NCBI RefSeq assembly: GCF_001027105.1 | Contig: NZ_CP011526.1 | Coordinates: forward strand, 620,001-684,000 | DNA: 64,000 bases | Direction of reading: 5' to 3' | From: Staphylococcus aureus | GTDB lineage: Bacteria; Bacillota; Bacilli; Staphylococcales; Staphylococcaceae | In this document: positions 8,543 through 20,269 of the stretch, piece by piece | Layout of the letters: the number at the start of each line of letters is the position of its first letter | Position numbering within the stretch: the first letter of the stretch is position 1 | Position numbers and translations under genes: made by a program | The notes under the pieces: model-generated | What the model was told of the DNA's origin: nothing | The model's input: only the letters and a program-made list of their open reading frames with translations | The model's database searches: none

Positions 8543-9259
8543 ATGCGTATTAACGATAAAATTTTACTAGAAAATATAGAAGATTACTTTAATCATAAAG
8601 GTTTATCACCGCATTTGATTGATGATATTAAAGAGAAAGTAATTACTGATATAAAAAATTCTGAAAAGAAAGATCAAGATTATATTGAATATAAAAGAAA
8701 ATCTCCAGCACAAATCATATTAATGATTCAAAGGAATTTGTTTGCTTTACAAATGAATCCAGTTATTTTCTTTATTATAAACTTCATTCTCATATCCTAT
8801 TTATATGATAAACAGTATGTTCAGTTTCAAGCTATTACTGGAATGAGTCTATTTTATTGTTTAGTGATTTTTCCAATGACTATTGTTGTATACCTAAGGG
8901 TGTCTCAAAAGAATTACTTGCGTAGTAATAAAATAGAAATGATTATGGGTACAATTATCGCTATCATATCCTTGTTATTAATTATATTACAAGCATTTAA
9001 TATTACTTGGGGCGTTATACCAATTACAAATTTTGGACATCAATTTTTCTTTTTCATTGGTATTATTTTAGTAATTGCCGGCATATTTTATAAGCGACTT
9101 GAGTTTTCGGGAATCGGGTTATTATTTTGTCAAAAAACCGTCGATGCAATGATTCATAATCCACAATCAGCCCAGATTTTTTCATTAATTATATGGATAT
9201 TATTAGTAGTTCTAGTTATATATTTCACAATTAGATTATCTTCACGTACAAGATTATAA
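8543..9259 (+). CDS. Hypothetical integral membrane protein
   Basis: A 238-residue protein I cannot assign to a characterised family. The first 75 residues are charged and probably cytosolic (MRINDKILLENIEDYFNHKG). They are followed by about six hydrophobic spans (FFIINFILISYLY, GMSLFYCLVIFPMTIVVYL, a run near IIAIISLLLIILQAF, FFFIGIILVIAGIF and IIWILLVVLVIYF). This layout, a small N-terminal helical domain plus membrane spans, resembles DUF1129-like or HAAS-type membrane proteins. The ATG at 8543 has AAAGGAG eight bases upstream, so the longer frame from 8516 is not used. It stands alone with its own terminator. Confidence 0.65.
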   Translation: MRINDKILLENIEDYFNHKGLSPHLIDDIKEKVITDIKNSEKKDQDYIEYKRKSPAQIILMIQRNLFALQMNPVIFFIINFILISYLYDKQYVQFQAITGMSLFYCLVIFPMTIVVYLRVSQKNYLRSNKIEMIMGTIIAIISLLLIILQAFNITWGVIPITNFGHQFFFFIGIILVIAGIFYKRLEFSGIGLLFCQKTVDAMIHNPQSAQIFSLIIWILLVVLVIYFTIRLSSRTRL

Positions 9260-9266
9260 ATATGAT

Positions 9267-9316
9267 AAAACTATTCACTTGATTAATTGTATTAATTGAG
9301 ATGAATAGTTTTTTTA
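9267..9316 (+). terminator. Intrinsic terminator
   Basis: AAACTATTCA pairs with TGAATAGTTT and is followed by a T run. Confidence 0.85.
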
Positions 9317-9427
9317 TTGTTGGAATAACTTTTGGTAATTTATAAATAATTTAAAAAAATTGTTTATAAAATGGAAGCGTATATAGAATGAAGGTTGGGT
9401 ATATAGTTTATTGAGGGAGGTGTCACA

Positions 9428-10216
9428 ATGAATAAAGTCACAATTAATCCTCAAATCCAATTAACTTATCAAATTGAAGGTAAAGGGGATCCTATAATAT
9501 TACTTCATGGATTGGATGGTAATTTAGCTGGATTTGAAGATTTGCAACATCAACTAGCATCATCATATAAAGTACTTACTTACGATTTAAGAGGTCATGG
9601 CAAGTCTTCTAAAAGTGAATCATACGATTTAAACGATCACGTTGAGGATTTAAAAATTCTAATGGAGAAGTTAAATATTCATGAGGCACATATTCTAGGA
9701 CATGATTTAGGTGGGGTAGTTGCTAAGTTATTTACAGATAAATATGCTTATCGTGTAAAATCATTAACTACCATTGCATCGAAGAAAGATGACTTAATAC
9801 ACAGCTTTACTCAATTGTTAATACAATATCAAGATGATATAGCGGGTTTTAATAAGTCTGAAGCGTATATTCTTTTATTTTCTAAATTGTTTAGAAATCA
9901 AGAGAAGACGATGAAATGGTATCAAAAACAAAGAATATATAGCATTAAGTCTGAGGATGATAGTGCGGTGGCAATTCGTTCATTAATTTTGCATAAAGAT
10001 GAACCTATGTATTTAAAAAAACGTACATGTGTACCTACTTTGTTAATTAATGGGGAACATGATCCTTTGATTAAAGATAAGAATCATTTTAAATTGGAAG
10101 CGCATTTTTTAAATGTTACGAAAAAAATCTTCGAACATTCAGGACATGCACCGCATATTGAAGAACCAGAAGCATTTATGAATTATTATTTAAAATTTTT
10201 AAAAAGCGTATCATAA
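9428..10216 (+). CDS. Alpha/beta hydrolase with Asp nucleophile motif
   Basis: A 262-residue hydrolase. The oxyanion motif is IILLHGLDG. The nucleophile elbow is ILGHDLGGVV, where Asp replaces the usual Ser as in haloalkane dehalogenases and epoxide hydrolases (GHDWGG). Strand 4 carries YDLRGHGKSSKS. The acid is in INGEHDPL and the catalytic His in HSGHAPHIEEP. All three catalytic positions are therefore intact, unlike the hydrolase-fold protein at 6939. The natural substrate is unknown; the Asp points to an alkyl-enzyme ester mechanism but does not prove it. The ribosome site is GAGGGAGG. It is monocistronic. Confidence 0.8.
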   Translation: MNKVTINPQIQLTYQIEGKGDPIILLHGLDGNLAGFEDLQHQLASSYKVLTYDLRGHGKSSKSESYDLNDHVEDLKILMEKLNIHEAHILGHDLGGVVAKLFTDKYAYRVKSLTTIASKKDDLIHSFTQLLIQYQDDIAGFNKSEAYILLFSKLFRNQEKTMKWYQKQRIYSIKSEDDSAVAIRSLILHKDEPMYLKKRTCVPTLLINGEHDPLIKDKNHFKLEAHFLNVTKKIFEHSGHAPHIEEPEAFMNYYLKFLKSVS

Positions 10217-10260
10217 TATGTGATATATAAACCTAGGGCATAAAGTCCTTAGGCAATGTG

Positions 10261-10308
10261 AAAAAGCTGATTACTATTCATTATTTGATAGAAATCAGCT
10301 TTTTTTGA
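10261..10308 (+). terminator. Intrinsic terminator
   Basis: AAAGCTGATT pairs with AATCAGCTTT and is followed by a T run. Confidence 0.85.
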
Positions 10309-10402
10309 AATGTATTTGATATATACTGCTCGTTATGCGGCTATCTTCCTTATATTAAGTGCCATTAGTGCAAAACCTCTTAACAATTAGGTAAAAAGAG
10401 CA

Positions 10403-10447
10403 TAAAAAAAGGAAGTTTAATAGAATGTATCATCTATCAAACTTCAC
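10403..10447 (-). terminator. sarA terminator
   Basis: On the minus strand GAAGTTT pairs with AAACTTC across a 20-base loop, followed by seven T. Confidence 0.75.
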
Positions 10448-10466
10448 CAAATTGCGCTAAACAAAA

Positions 10467-10841
10467 TTATAGTTCAATTTCGTTGTTTGCTTCAGTGATT
10501 CGTTTATTTACTCGACTCAATAATGATTCGATTTTTTTACGTTGTTGTGCATTAACAAGAATTAATACAGTTCTTTCATCATGCTCATTACGTTTTTTAT
10601 CGAAGTAATCTTCTTGAGATAAAATTTTAACTGCTTTAACAACTTGTGGTTGTTTGTAGTTTAAATGATTAATAATATCTTTAAGATAGTATTCTTTCTC
10701 TTTGTTTTCGCTGATGTATGTCAATACAGCGAATTCTTCAAAGCTAATTGAAAATTCCTTTTTAATTAAACTTTTTAATTTGTCAGCATAAGTGACCATT
10801 GATAACAACTCAAAGCAATCATTGATTTTTGTAATTGCCAT
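10467..10841 (-). CDS. sarA: Staphylococcal accessory regulator A
   Basis: This 124-residue winged-helix DNA-binding protein is the founding member of the SarA/MarR-like family and acts as a dimer. It is a global regulator of virulence: it activates agr, represses proteases and favours biofilm. The sequence matches SarA end to end: [20 protein letters not shown] at the start, [20 protein letters not shown] (helix-turn-helix region), the basic wing [13 protein letters not shown] (the DER motif), and EANNEIEL at the end. Only one Cys is present (residue 9), the redox-sensitive position. The ribosome site is GGGAGG. Three upstream promoters drive it over an unusually long leader. Confidence 0.99.
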
Positions 10842-10991
10842 GTTTAAAACCTCCCTATTTGATGCATCTTGCTCGATACATTTGCCCGATAATATATTGA
10901 TATCTAATCTTTATTTATTATAGATATGTTAGTCATAATTTTGCATTAAATAAGTTTTATTAAATATATTTAATGCTCTATTATTTAGTTA

Positions 10992-11020
10992 ATTATAACT
11001 AATTAAAAATGAGAAGTAAA
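10992..11020 (-). promoter_or_regulatory. Candidate sarA P1 (SigA)
   Basis: On the minus strand TTTACT, a 17-base spacer, then a perfect TATAAT (10992-10997). A start near 10985 gives an RNA of about 0.58 kb to the terminator. Confidence 0.65.
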
Positions 11021-11259
11021 CAAAAAAGTGTTTATAAAACAAATTATTCATTAGACACAGTGATTGTATTTCTGGGTTAGCATTTGGTTTAGTCAAAAAT
11101 ATCAGCATTTTTTATAATTTACCTTAATTTAATCGACAATACAAGGTAATTTATTTAATGAAACGATTTAGCGCAATTAAATGTTTCGATATTCAATGTG
11201 TGTCTAAAGAGATTCTTTGTTATAGCTTAACTCTTCCAAGTTAACTTCTTCTACTATTT

Positions 11260-11285
11260 ATACCCATTTTTCAGAATTTTATCAC
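11260..11285 (-). promoter_or_regulatory. Candidate sarA P3 (SigB)
   Basis: On the minus strand GGGTAT (11260-11265) is the exact SigB -10; 14 bases upstream is GTGATA, a weak match to GTTTAA. A start near 11252 gives about 0.85 kb, matching the SigB-dependent P3 transcript. Confidence 0.65.
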
Positions 11286-11652
11286 TAAAAATGAAAAATT
11301 TTTATAATTTTTTTAATTTAGTAATTCTCAGTGCAGTTTTAATGATAAGAAAAACACATTAATTTAGTGATTAAAACCAATCTATAGCACGTTAAAGTGT
11401 CTATACGTTATTCCGATTGATAACGGGTAACAAATAATAGAAAGTACGATAATTGATCATGCATTAAAGCACTTTTATTTTTCAAACTCGACTCAATGAA
11501 TTATAAAAAGTTGTGCATTTTGACTTATTTTTAATTAATTGAATAACCAACTATGAAATATTAGCACGAATAACATAATTTTTGCTATTAATTTGGTGTA
11601 AATTATTAAAAAATAACATTAATTTAGGTCTTAAGAATGAGTTGACTATCGA

Positions 11653-11681
11653 ATTTGCTAAATTAAAATTTGTTGTGTCAA
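11653..11681 (-). promoter_or_regulatory. Possible sarA P2
   Basis: A perfect TTGACA lies on the minus strand at 11676-11681, but the -10 at the expected spacing is poor. A start near 11645 would give about 1.2 kb, the size reported for P2. Confidence 0.35.
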
Positions 11682-11725
11682 AGCATACTACCCAAATCAA
11701 CGCTTTTCTAAAGATTTTTAGACCA

Positions 11726-11780
11726 CAAAAAAATAGCTTATCACTTTTAAAAATAATTACAAGTTAAAATGATAAGCTAA
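11726..11780 (-). terminator. Terminator of the DMT exporter gene
   Basis: On the minus strand TAGCTTATCA pairs with TGATAAGCTA and is followed by seven T. Confidence 0.85.
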
Positions 11781-11788
11781 AAGTTAAT

Positions 11789-12718
11789 TTAAAATAATCT
11801 TAAAAGTATAATGCCTGTCAAAATACATAATAGACCAATAGTTTTTCTGGATGTCATTGCTATTTTAGGTGAACCAAATAATCCAAAGTGATCTATCAAT
11901 ATGCCCATTAGAATCTGGCCAAACATCCCAATAAGTGTTGTTAATGCTGCACCCATATGAGGCATTAAGATAATGTTAGCTGTTACAAAAGCCATGCCAA
12001 GTATACCGCCAGTAAAATAGATAGGCTTTAATTTACCGAATTTTAAATGACTTGTTTTTAGTTTTAAAGAACGATTAAAAATAGCGGTTAAAATCAATAG
12101 CGCTATTGACCCAATTGTAAATGATACTAATGATGCAAAGGCTGGTGAATGAGTATGACTAGCTAAAGCACTATTAATTGTCGTTTGAATAGGTGGAAAG
12201 AAACCAAAAATAAATCCTAATAGAAGCCAAAACAGTAAATACTTTTGATCAGTTAGTAATAAATTATTCTTGTTAAATTGATTCATTATGACGATGCCGA
12301 CAATGAGTAACAATACTCCAATTGCTTTAATTAAATTAAAATCATGAATTGTAGCGCCAAATAATCCAAATGTATCAATAATGACACCCATAATAATTTG
12401 ACCCGCAACTGTTGCAATTACAGTTAATGTTGCACCTAATTTTGGCAATAACAATAAATTGCCAGTTAAAAAGCTAACCCCAAGCAAACCACCGACTACC
12501 CATGTGTAGTTAAATGATTGATTATTGTAAAAGTGAATAGTAAATACTTCTGGATTGATAATGATATTTAAAATAATTAAACAAATTGTTCCAACTGAAA
12601 ATGAAATGAATGAAGTATAGAAAGGCGATTTAGTATACAGTGATAGTCTTGAATTGACAGATGTTTGGATAGGAATAAGCATTCCAACTAGGACACCAAT
12701 GATATAGAAAAGAAGCAT
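11789..12718 (-). CDS. DMT-superfamily (DUF606/YdcZ-like) transporter
   Basis: A 309-residue membrane protein with ten hydrophobic spans made of two tandem DUF606 halves. The duplication is plain: SFSVGTICLIIL in the first half matches SFTIGSIALLIL in the second, GGLLGVSFLTGNLLLLPKLG matches GGILGMAFVTANIILMPHMG, and GQIIMGVIIDTFGLFG matches GQILMGILIDHFGLFG. Many DUF606 proteins are single-unit and pair up; here the pair is fused. The family belongs to the drug/metabolite transporter superfamily and probably exports small molecules, but the substrate is unknown. It is monocistronic, between sarA and the two small DUF genes. Confidence 0.8.
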   Translation of the reverse strand: MLLFYIIGVLVGMLIPIQTSVNSRLSLYTKSPFYTSFISFSVGTICLIILNIIINPEVFTIHFYNNQSFNYTWVVGGLLGVSFLTGNLLLLPKLGATLTVIATVAGQIIMGVIIDTFGLFGATIHDFNLIKAIGVLLLIVGIVIMNQFNKNNLLLTDQKYLLFWLLLGFIFGFFPPIQTTINSALASHTHSPAFASLVSFTIGSIALLILTAIFNRSLKLKTSHLKFGKLKPIYFTGGILGMAFVTANIILMPHMGAALTTLIGMFGQILMGILIDHFGLFGSPKIAMTSRKTIGLLCILTGIILLRLF

Positions 12719-12834
12719 ATGAATAAAGTCTCACTTTCCAAAGTTAATAATAAAATCATATATTTACATTATCATTATAGAGAAAATATACAACTCATTT
12801 ACAATAATGTTGAAAAAAACAGGACATTATTACA

Positions 12835-12875
12835 ACAAAATCACCCTAGACAATCATGATGAAAGTCTAGGGTGT
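12835..12875 (-). terminator. Terminator after the DUF1659-DUF2922 pair
   Basis: CACCCTAGAC pairs with GTCTAGGGTG and is followed on the minus strand by ATTTTG. Confidence 0.75.
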
Positions 12876-12912
12876 TAGTATTTATACTAAATTAATTGCG
12901 CTTTCTTTATAT

Positions 12913-13137
12913 CTATTTCTTATCTTCAAATAAAACAGTTGTTGTTTTATCAATAATTTGAGCAGAATGTACTTTGGTGATAGTACCACTATTTGACTTT
13001 ATAATATTTAAATCTACTAATGCATTCATACTATCACGTGCAACTTGCTCGGTCACTACGTTGTTTAATTGTGGTAATTGCAGTTTTACAGGCTTGTCTA
13101 GTGAAGATTTAAAACTTAATTCAAGTGTTTTAGTCAT
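12913..13137 (-). CDS. DUF2922 family small protein
   Basis: A 74-residue protein beginning MTKTLELSFKSSLDKPVKLQ. The spacing and the ARDSMNALVDLNI segment match DUF2922, a short beta-rich family of unknown function common in Firmicutes. The ATG at 13137 is used because GGAGGACATATTC precedes it; the longer frame from 13254 lies inside the DUF1659 gene. It sits 16 bases after the DUF1659 gene, so the two form an operon. These two families are usually found side by side, suggesting that they work together, but no role is known. Confidence 0.75.
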   Translation of the reverse strand: MTKTLELSFKSSLDKPVKLQLPQLNNVVTEQVARDSMNALVDLNIIKSNSGTITKVHSAQIIDKTTTVLFEDKK

Positions 13138-13153
13138 GAATATGTCCTCCTGA

Positions 13154-13357
13154 TTAAATTGATAAAGATTTGATGAGTTCGATATTGCTATATGTTTCTC
13201 CAGTAAGTCGCTCAATAAGTTTGCTGAATGTTTTAATTTGGTCGTTTGATGCATCAGGGTTAATGTTAGCGAATCGACGCTTAAATTCTGTTTGTTTGCC
13301 GTTAGCGTCTACTTTAGTAAATGATAATACAATAGTGATGTGGTTTATTTTACTCAT
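13154..13357 (-). CDS. DUF1659 family small protein
   Basis: A 67-residue protein beginning MSKINHITIVLSFTKVDANG with TEFKRRFANINPDASNDQI in the middle, matching DUF1659, a short family of unknown function found next to DUF2922. The ribosome site is a perfect AAAGGAGG. It is the first gene of the two-gene minus-strand operon and divergent from the recombinase-like gene at 13516, with about 160 bases between them. The protein has no Cys, membrane span or signal. Confidence 0.75.
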   Translation of the reverse strand: MSKINHITIVLSFTKVDANGKQTEFKRRFANINPDASNDQIKTFSKLIERLTGETYSNIELIKSLSI

Positions 13358-13467
13358 ATTTTAAAACCTCCTTTCACACTATATATCGAAACAAAATAAT
13401 AAAATGGCTAATTTTATTTTCTATGTTTAAAATCTATAAAAAAGGCAATAGATATATGTAACTAAAA

Positions 13468-13473
13468 TATAAT
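13468..13473 (+). promoter_or_regulatory. Possible -10 of the recombinase-mnh2 unit
   Basis: A TATAAT lies 43 bases before the start at 13516, without a good -35. It is the best promoter candidate upstream of the mnh2 operon. Confidence 0.35.
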
Positions 13474-13515
13474 ATAGCTATGATTAAGACACTTAAAGCA
13501 AGGGGAGGTTGAGTA

Positions 13516-14076
13516 ATGAATAAAGTAGAAGCGATTAAATTTAATGATGATATTGTTAAAATGTATGAAGCGCTCAAGATAAAATCTGAACGTGACTATT
13601 TATTCTTTAAGTTAGCTATACATAGTGGATTGAAAGTATCAGAATTATTAACAATTACAGTCTCTCAAGTTAAGAGACTAATTGAAAAGTGTACGTTATC
13701 AGAAATGTGTAAAGCACATTTTCATTCGTTGATTAAAATTAGGTTACCAGAAACATTATCGAAAGAACTACTTCAATATATAGAGGACAGGAGTCTTTCG
13801 AATGAAGACGTTCTTTTTCAATCACTACGAACAAATCAAGTATTATCTAGACAGCAAGCATATCGAATAATTCACCAAGCATCAATTGAAGCTGGTATAG
13901 ATAATGTAGGACTAACGACATTGCGTAAGACATTTGCATATCATGCTTATCAAAAAGGTATACTTATACCAGTCATTCAAAAGTATTTAGGGCATCAATC
14001 TGCTATTGAAACACTAAATTTTATCGGTTTAGAAAATGAGTGTGAACATAGTATTTATATTTCATTACAATTATAG
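13516..14076 (+). CDS. Degenerate XerC/D-like tyrosine recombinase
   Basis: This 186-residue protein resembles the catalytic domain of tyrosine recombinases and lacks most of the N-terminal core-binding domain (Xer proteins are about 300 residues). The first catalytic Arg is Lys (HSGLKVSELLTI, normally GLRxSEL). Box II reads LTTLRKTFAYHAY, where HxLRHTF is expected, so the His is lost but the Arg kept. KYLGHQSAIETL holds the second His. The Tyr may be in HSIYISLQL. Strand cleavage is unlikely. A strong ribosome site (GGGGAGG) is kept, and mnhA2 starts only 18 bases after its stop, so it is probably co-transcribed with mnh2. Confidence 0.75.
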   Translation: MNKVEAIKFNDDIVKMYEALKIKSERDYLFFKLAIHSGLKVSELLTITVSQVKRLIEKCTLSEMCKAHFHSLIKIRLPETLSKELLQYIEDRSLSNEDVLFQSLRTNQVLSRQQAYRIIHQASIEAGIDNVGLTTLRKTFAYHAYQKGILIPVIQKYLGHQSAIETLNFIGLENECEHSIYISLQL

Positions 14077-14094
14077 AAACAAAGGAGGCTAATA

Positions 14095-16497
14095 ATGAGT
14101 TTGGTTTATTTATTAATTGCTATACTTGTGATTATGGCGATGATACTTCTAATGTCTAAACGTAGAGCATTGGCTAAATATGCCGGGTACATAGCGTTGG
14201 TTGCACCTGTAATTTCATCTATCTATTTTTTGATTCAAATACCATCAGTAGCTAAACTGCAATATCTTTCTACCTCTATTCCATGGATTAAGACATTAGA
14301 TATTAATTTAGATTTACGTTTAGATGGTTTAAGTTTAATGTTTTCTCTTATTATTTCACTTATTGGAATTGCAGTATTCTTCTATGCAACTCAATATTTA
14401 TCCTCTCGAAAAGACAATTTACCAAGGTTTTATTTTTATTTAACGTTATTTATGTTCAGTATGATTGGTATTGTATTATCAGACAATACGATATTGATGT
14501 ACATTTTTTGGGAATTAACGAGTGTATCATCATTTTTATTGATTTCATATTGGTATAACAATGGTGACAGTCAATTTGGTGCGATTCAATCATTTATGAT
14601 TACAGTATTTGGTGGATTGGCGTTATTAGTTGGTTTTATTATGCTGTATATCATGACAGGAACGAATAACATCACAGAGATATTAGGACAAGCAGATCAT
14701 ATTAAGAATCATGGATTGTTTATCCCTATGATTTTTATGTTTTTATTAGGTGCATTTACAAAATCAGCACAATTTCCATTTCATATTTGGCTACCTAGAG
14801 CAATGGCTGCACCTACACCTGTAAGTGCTTATTTACATTCAGCCACGATGGTAAAAGCTGGTATCTTTTTATTACTTCGATTTACACCATTATTAGGTCT
14901 TAGCAATATGTACGTATATATCGTTACGTTTGTTGGTTTAATAACAATGTTATTTGGTTCAATTACAGCTTTAAAACAATGGGATTTAAAAGGTATCCTA
15001 GCGTACTCTACAATCAGTCAACTTGGGATGATTATGGCTATGGTGGGTATAGGTGGCGGATATGCTCAACACCAACAAGACGCAATAGCATCTATTTATG
15101 TATTTGTATTATTTGGTGCGCTATTTCATCTAATGAATCATGCCATCTTTAAATGTGCGCTTTTCATGGGAGTAGGTATTTTAGATCATGAAGCAGGTTC
15201 AAGGGATATACGAATTTTAAGTGGAATGCGTCAACTATTTCCTAAAATGAATCTAGTCATGACGATAGCGGCTCTATCTATGGCTGGAGTACCATTTTTA
15301 AATGGATTTTTAAGTAAAGAAATGTTTTTAGATGCATTAACACAAACTGGACAATTATCCCAATTTAGTTTGATTTCAATGATAGCTATCGTGTTTGTTG
15401 GTGTTATTGCGAGTGTTTTTACATTCACATATGCACTATACATGGTAAAAGAAGTATTTTGGACAAAATATGATTCTAAGGTTTTTACTAAAAAAAATAT
15501 CCACGAACCATGGTTGTTTAGTTTACCATCTCTTATATTAATGGTGCTAGTACCTGTAATCTTTTTTGTACCAAATATATTTGGGAAGGGGATTATCGTT
15601 CTAGCATTAAGAGCTGTATCAGGTGGTAATCATCAAATTGATCAATTGGCACCACATGTTTCGCAATGGCATGGATTTAACATACCGCTTCTTTTAACCA
15701 TCATCATTATTTTATTGGGTAGTGTACTAGCAATCAAAGTAGATTGGAAAAAAGTGTTCACAGGTAAAATTAGACAGATTTCAGTTTCAAAAAGCTATGA
15801 GATGGTATATCGACATTTTGAAAAGTTTGCTACGAAGCGATTTAAACGTGTTATGCAAGATCGTTTAAACCAATACATTATTATGACCTTAGGCATATTT
15901 ATGATTATCATTGGATATGGTTATATTCGAATTGGACTTCCTAAAGTACATCAGTTACATGTTTCTGAATTTGGGGCATTAGAAATTATATTAGCAATCG
16001 TAACTGTCACAATTGGTATTTCTTTAATTTTTATACGTCAACGACTGACAATGGTCATTTTAAATGGAGTCATCGGATTTGTTGTGACCTTATTCTTTAT
16101 AGCAATGAAAGCCCCTGATCTAGCATTGACTCAGCTAGTAGTTGAAACAATAACGACGATACTATTTATTGTCAGTTTTTCAAGATTACCAAACGTGCCA
16201 AGATCTAACGCTAACAAAAAAAGAGAAATAATTAAAATTTCTGTATCACTCTTGATGGCACTTATTGTTGTATCATTAATTTTTATTACACAACAAACAG
16301 ATGGTTTATCATCAATATCAGACTTTTATTTAAAAGCTGACAAACTAACAGGTGGTAAAAATATTGTAAATGCGATACTTGGTGACTTTAGAGCATTAGA
16401 TACATTATTTGAAGGATTAGTGTTAATTATTACTGGGCTAGGTATTTACACATTATTAAATTATCAAGATCGGAGGGGACAAGATGAAAGAGAATGA
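14095..16497 (+). CDS. mnhA2: Mnh2 Na+/H+ antiporter subunit A
   Basis: The large 800-residue membrane subunit of the Mrp-type (CPA3) antiporter complex, related to NuoL and, in its C-terminal part, NuoJ-like subunits. It has about 20 spans. Conserved acidic and basic residues of the proton path are visible, for instance [13 protein letters not shown] (the Glu), [20 protein letters not shown] and [15 protein letters not shown]. The second part contains [14 protein letters not shown]. Seven subunits are needed for cation/proton exchange. The Mnh2 system is the second S. aureus Mrp operon and has been linked to growth at alkaline pH. The ribosome site is AAAGGAGG; the stop overlaps mnhB2. Confidence 0.95.
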
Positions 16498-16909
16498 TGT
16501 CGTGTTAAGAACGGTCACGAAACTTGTTGTATTTATTTTATTGACTTTCGGATTCTATGTCTTCTTCGCAGGTCATAATAATCCTGGTGGTGGGTTTATT
16601 GGTGGTTTAATATTTAGTTCAGCGTTTATTTTAATGTTTCTGGCTTTTAATGTTGAAGAGGTTTTAGAAAGTTTACCGATTGATTTTAGAATTTTAATGA
16701 TTATTGGAGCATTGGTATCATCTATTACTGCGATAATACCTATGTTTTTTGGAAAACCATTTTTGTCTCAATATGAAACAACTTGGATACTTCCAATTTT
16801 AGGACAAATTCATGTAAGTACAATAACACTTTTTGAATTAGGTATTTTATTCTCAGTTGTTGGTGTTATTGTCACAGTGATGTTGTCGCTTAGCGGAGGT
16901 CGATCATGA
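16484..16909 (+). CDS. mnhB2: Mnh2 antiporter subunit B
   Basis: A 141-residue membrane subunit with four spans, of the MnhB family. The conserved N-terminal motif [20 protein letters not shown] is clear (residues about 20-40), as is the C-terminal [17 protein letters not shown]. It starts 14 bases inside the end of mnhA2 with the ribosome site GGAGGGG, and its stop overlaps mnhC2 by four bases, so translation is tightly coupled along the operon. The subunit is required for complex assembly in related Mrp systems. Confidence 0.95.
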
Positions 16910-17236
16910 ATTTAATATTATTACTAGTTATAGGATTTTTAGTGTTTATAGGAACATATATGATTTTATCAATCAATTTAATTCGTATTGTAATCGGAAT
17001 TTCAATATATACTCATGCTGGTAATCTCATTATTATGAGTATGGGAACGTATGGTTCTAGTAGATCAGAACCACTAATAACTGGTGGAAACCAATTGTTT
17101 GTTGATCCCTTGTTACAAGCTATTGTACTAACTGCAATAGTTATAGGGTTTGGGATGACTGCGTTTTTACTTGTACTTGTTTATAGAACTTATAAAGTAA
17201 CAAAAGAAGATGAAATTGAAGGCCTAAGGGGGGAAG

Positions 17237-17250
<14 letters not shown>
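16906..17250 (+). CDS. mnhC2: Mnh2 antiporter subunit C
   Basis: A 114-residue protein with three spans, homologous to NuoK and MrpC. Typical motifs: [20 protein letters not shown], then [20 protein letters not shown] (the DPxxQALxLTAIVI signature of the family). It overlaps mnhB2 by four bases and the mnhD2 start by 14 bases. It acts in the membrane as a small core subunit next to A and D. Confidence 0.95.
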
Positions 17251-19492
<2,242 letters not shown>

Positions 19493-19518
<26 letters not shown>

Positions 19519-19930
19519 TCTTATTGCTGCTGTGATGTTGTTGTTAGGTAGTTTTATTGCTCTTATTAGTGCAATAGGTATCGTGAAATTCCAAGATGTT
19601 TTCTTAAGAAGTCACGCTGCGACAAAAAGTTCAACTTTATCCGTGTTATTAACTTTAATCGGTGTATTAATTTATTTTATTGTGAATACAGGATTTTTCA
19701 GTGTGCGTTTATTACTGTCACTTGTTTTTATTAATTTAACTTCACCAGTCGGCATGCACTTAGTCGCTCGCGCTGCTTATCGCAACGGCGCTTATATGTA
19801 TCGAAAAAATGATGCTCACACACATGCATCAATATTATTAAGTTCAAATGAACAAAACTCTACAGAAGCATTACAATTACGTGCTGAAAAACGAGAAGAG
19901 CATCGTAAGAAATGGTATCAAAACGATTGA
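19493..19930 (+). CDS. mnhG2: Mnh2 antiporter subunit G
   Basis: The 145-residue last subunit, with three spans ([20 protein letters not shown], then the [16 protein letters not shown] region) and the family motif [18 protein letters not shown], followed by an unusually charged C-terminal tail ([12 protein letters not shown]). I use the ATG at 19493, which overlaps the end of mnhF2 and gives the usual family length; the earlier GTG and ATG at 19472 and 19484 lie on top of the G-rich ribosome site. It closes the operon. Confidence 0.93.
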
Positions 19931-19993
19931 AGTGTTGGCTAAATTGTTAAGCATAACAATGCTTTTGAAAATCTGTTTTCAAAATTAATCATT

Positions 19994-20043
19994 AAAAGAG
20001 TACTTTGAAATTGGTTAGTCGATTTTAAGGTGCTCATTTTTTG
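19994..20043 (+). terminator. Probable terminator of the mnh2 operon
   Basis: GAGTAC pairs with GTGCTC (one G-T) with additional inner pairing, followed by six T. Confidence 0.55.
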
Positions 20044-20269
20044 TATTATAAGTTAATGTTGTTATGTGAAAGCAAGTTGTTTATTTATACAAACAATTAG
20101 TGATAAAATAAAATTAAATAATTGCAAATTTAAGTACTGCAATCGTAGACATATATCTATATTAAAGTGCTTTTGTGGTCGCTAACTCAATTTATCCTCT
20201 AAAGTATAATTACAACGAGATGTGATACTTAATTTTCAATTAAACAATACTTTTTAGAGAGGTGAAAGT
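20044..20269 (+). other. AT-rich gap before the CPA1 antiporter
   Basis: No gene or clear conserved element is seen here. It must hold the promoter of the antiporter gene, but no strong -35/-10 pair stands out. Confidence 0.4.

Larger units (their letters stand above)
10842..11725 (-). promoter_or_regulatory. sarA multi-promoter leader
   Basis: About 880 AT-rich bases without a convincing gene. Published work describes three promoters here, P2, P3 and P1 going towards sarA, giving RNAs of about 1.2, 0.8 and 0.56 kb; P3 is SigB-dependent. The matches I see are listed separately and fit those lengths when measured from the terminator at 10403. A 61-codon plus-strand frame at 11582 has no ribosome site and looks fortuitous. 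Confidence 0.8.

Noticed and set aside
11582..11767. A 61-codon plus-strand frame in the sarA leader
   Set aside because: It has no ribosome site or protein-like pattern and overlaps the known sarA promoter region and the DMT terminator.
13516..14076. Recombinase-like gene as sign of a prophage or integrative element
   Set aside because: No tRNA, attachment repeats, phage genes or composition change flank it, and catalytic residues are lost.
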